Below are positions 29,133-29,232 of a stretch of 29,232 nt of DNA, in pieces. This DNA comes from a virus. Location of the stretch: IMG/VR virus record IMGVR_UViG_3300042540_000238, positions 1 through 29,232 of that record, one strand, 5' to 3'. Below the pieces are notes generated by a model that saw only the letters and a list, made by a program, of their open reading frames with translations, had not been told where the DNA came from and searched no databases. Position 1 is the first letter of the stretch. Each line of letters begins with the position of its first letter. The position numbers were made by a program, and so were the translations under genes.

Positions 29133-29232
29133 ATGGACAGTTTATATCAAGAGTTTATTTACAAGAGCAGATACTCACGCTATCTACCAGAACAAAATCG
29201 CCGTGAGAACTGGGAAGAAACAATCAATCGTT
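29133..29232 (+). CDS. nrdJ: Start of adenosylcobalamin-dependent ribonucleotide reductase (partial)
   Basis: The first 33 codons are present; the gene runs off the window. FIYKSRYSRY, followed by RRENWEETINR, is the N-terminus of class II, B12-dependent ribonucleotide reductases (NrdJ), where a YARW-like motif and RREDW-type segment occur at this position. GAGGAAG precedes the ATG. It would reduce ribonucleotides without oxygen dependence but needs host cobalamin. T4-like phages of Sinorhizobium are known to carry this type in place of NrdAB. Confidence 0.75.
   Translation, partial: MDSLYQEFIYKSRYSRYLPEQNRRENWEETINR

Noticed and set aside
1-29232. CRISPR array, insertion sequence, integrase or attachment site
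   Set aside because: No regularly spaced repeats, transposase, recombinase or terminal inverted repeats were seen in the window.

Overview
The window looks like part of a large T4-like (myovirus) phage genome, with every gene on the + strand. The evidence is a T4 gp61-type primase, T4/cyanophage-type capsid-associated proteins, a ThyX thymidylate synthase, a GH19-like endolysin and a crowded tRNA array. Several signs point to an alphaproteobacterial, perhaps rhizobial, host. The promoters are CTTGAC-like with 17-base spacers. The tRNA-His has G1-U72 and A73, the form known from alphaproteobacteria. The last gene starts like an adenosylcobalamin-dependent class II ribonucleotide reductase, as in the Sinorhizobium T4-like phages. 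The host assignment is inference from these features.

Layout. 1-166: GC-rich, foldable, no gene recognised. 167-1586 and 3092-3166: ten tRNA genes (Glu, Phe, Leu, His, Thr, Thr, Ile, Tyr, Gln, Gln) interleaved with a polynucleotide 3'-phosphatase-like HAD gene and a small ORF. 1625-3893: AT-rich B12/radical-SAM gene and an unknown gene. 3904-8236: short genes, five of them with exported or membrane-anchored N-termini (an RlpA-like protein, an M15-like peptidase and three unknowns), mixed with a 2OG-oxygenase-like gene, a SpeD-like pyruvoyl enzyme and a DUF458/YkuK-like protein. A strong terminator closes this block at 8242-8272. 8287-10914: QueG-like Fe-S protein, zinc ribbon protein, Dps-like protein, an unknown gene and a deaminase read from a near-consensus promoter. 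10911-14237: overlapping unknown genes ending in a Dam methylase. 14270-17831: possible nuclease-like protein, ligase-like nucleotidyltransferase, GT32-like glycosyltransferase and a 41-residue ORF. 17855-25949: a cytidylyltransferase/HExxH/P-loop fusion and virion-type proteins. 25952-26913: lysis genes. 26972-29232: replication and nucleotide metabolism (primase, ThyX, start of NrdJ).

The most interesting signals are regulatory. (1) Two promoter cassettes (641-697 and 4720-4778) carry a perfect 10-bp inverted repeat joining the -35 region to the Shine-Dalgarno/start codon, with a compensatory base change between the two copies. The primase promoter has a looser version. The upstream arm lies before the predicted transcription start, so only read-through RNA could fold and hide the ribosome site. 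(2) A canonical -1 slippery heptamer (GGGTTTC) sits directly before the stop at 21064-21066. The -1 frame runs open into the next gene, which lacks a Shine-Dalgarno site, predicting an 898-residue fusion. (3) The deaminase promoter places its predicted start on the ATG, suggesting a leaderless mRNA. (4) Three cobalamin-linked enzyme types (B12 radical SAM, QueG-like, NrdJ) occur together with two queuosine-acceptor tRNAs.

Five AT-rich genes that look like cargo (radical SAM, its unknown neighbour, 2OG oxygenase, QueG-like, GT32) are scattered among genes of more balanced composition, suggesting several separate acquisitions.
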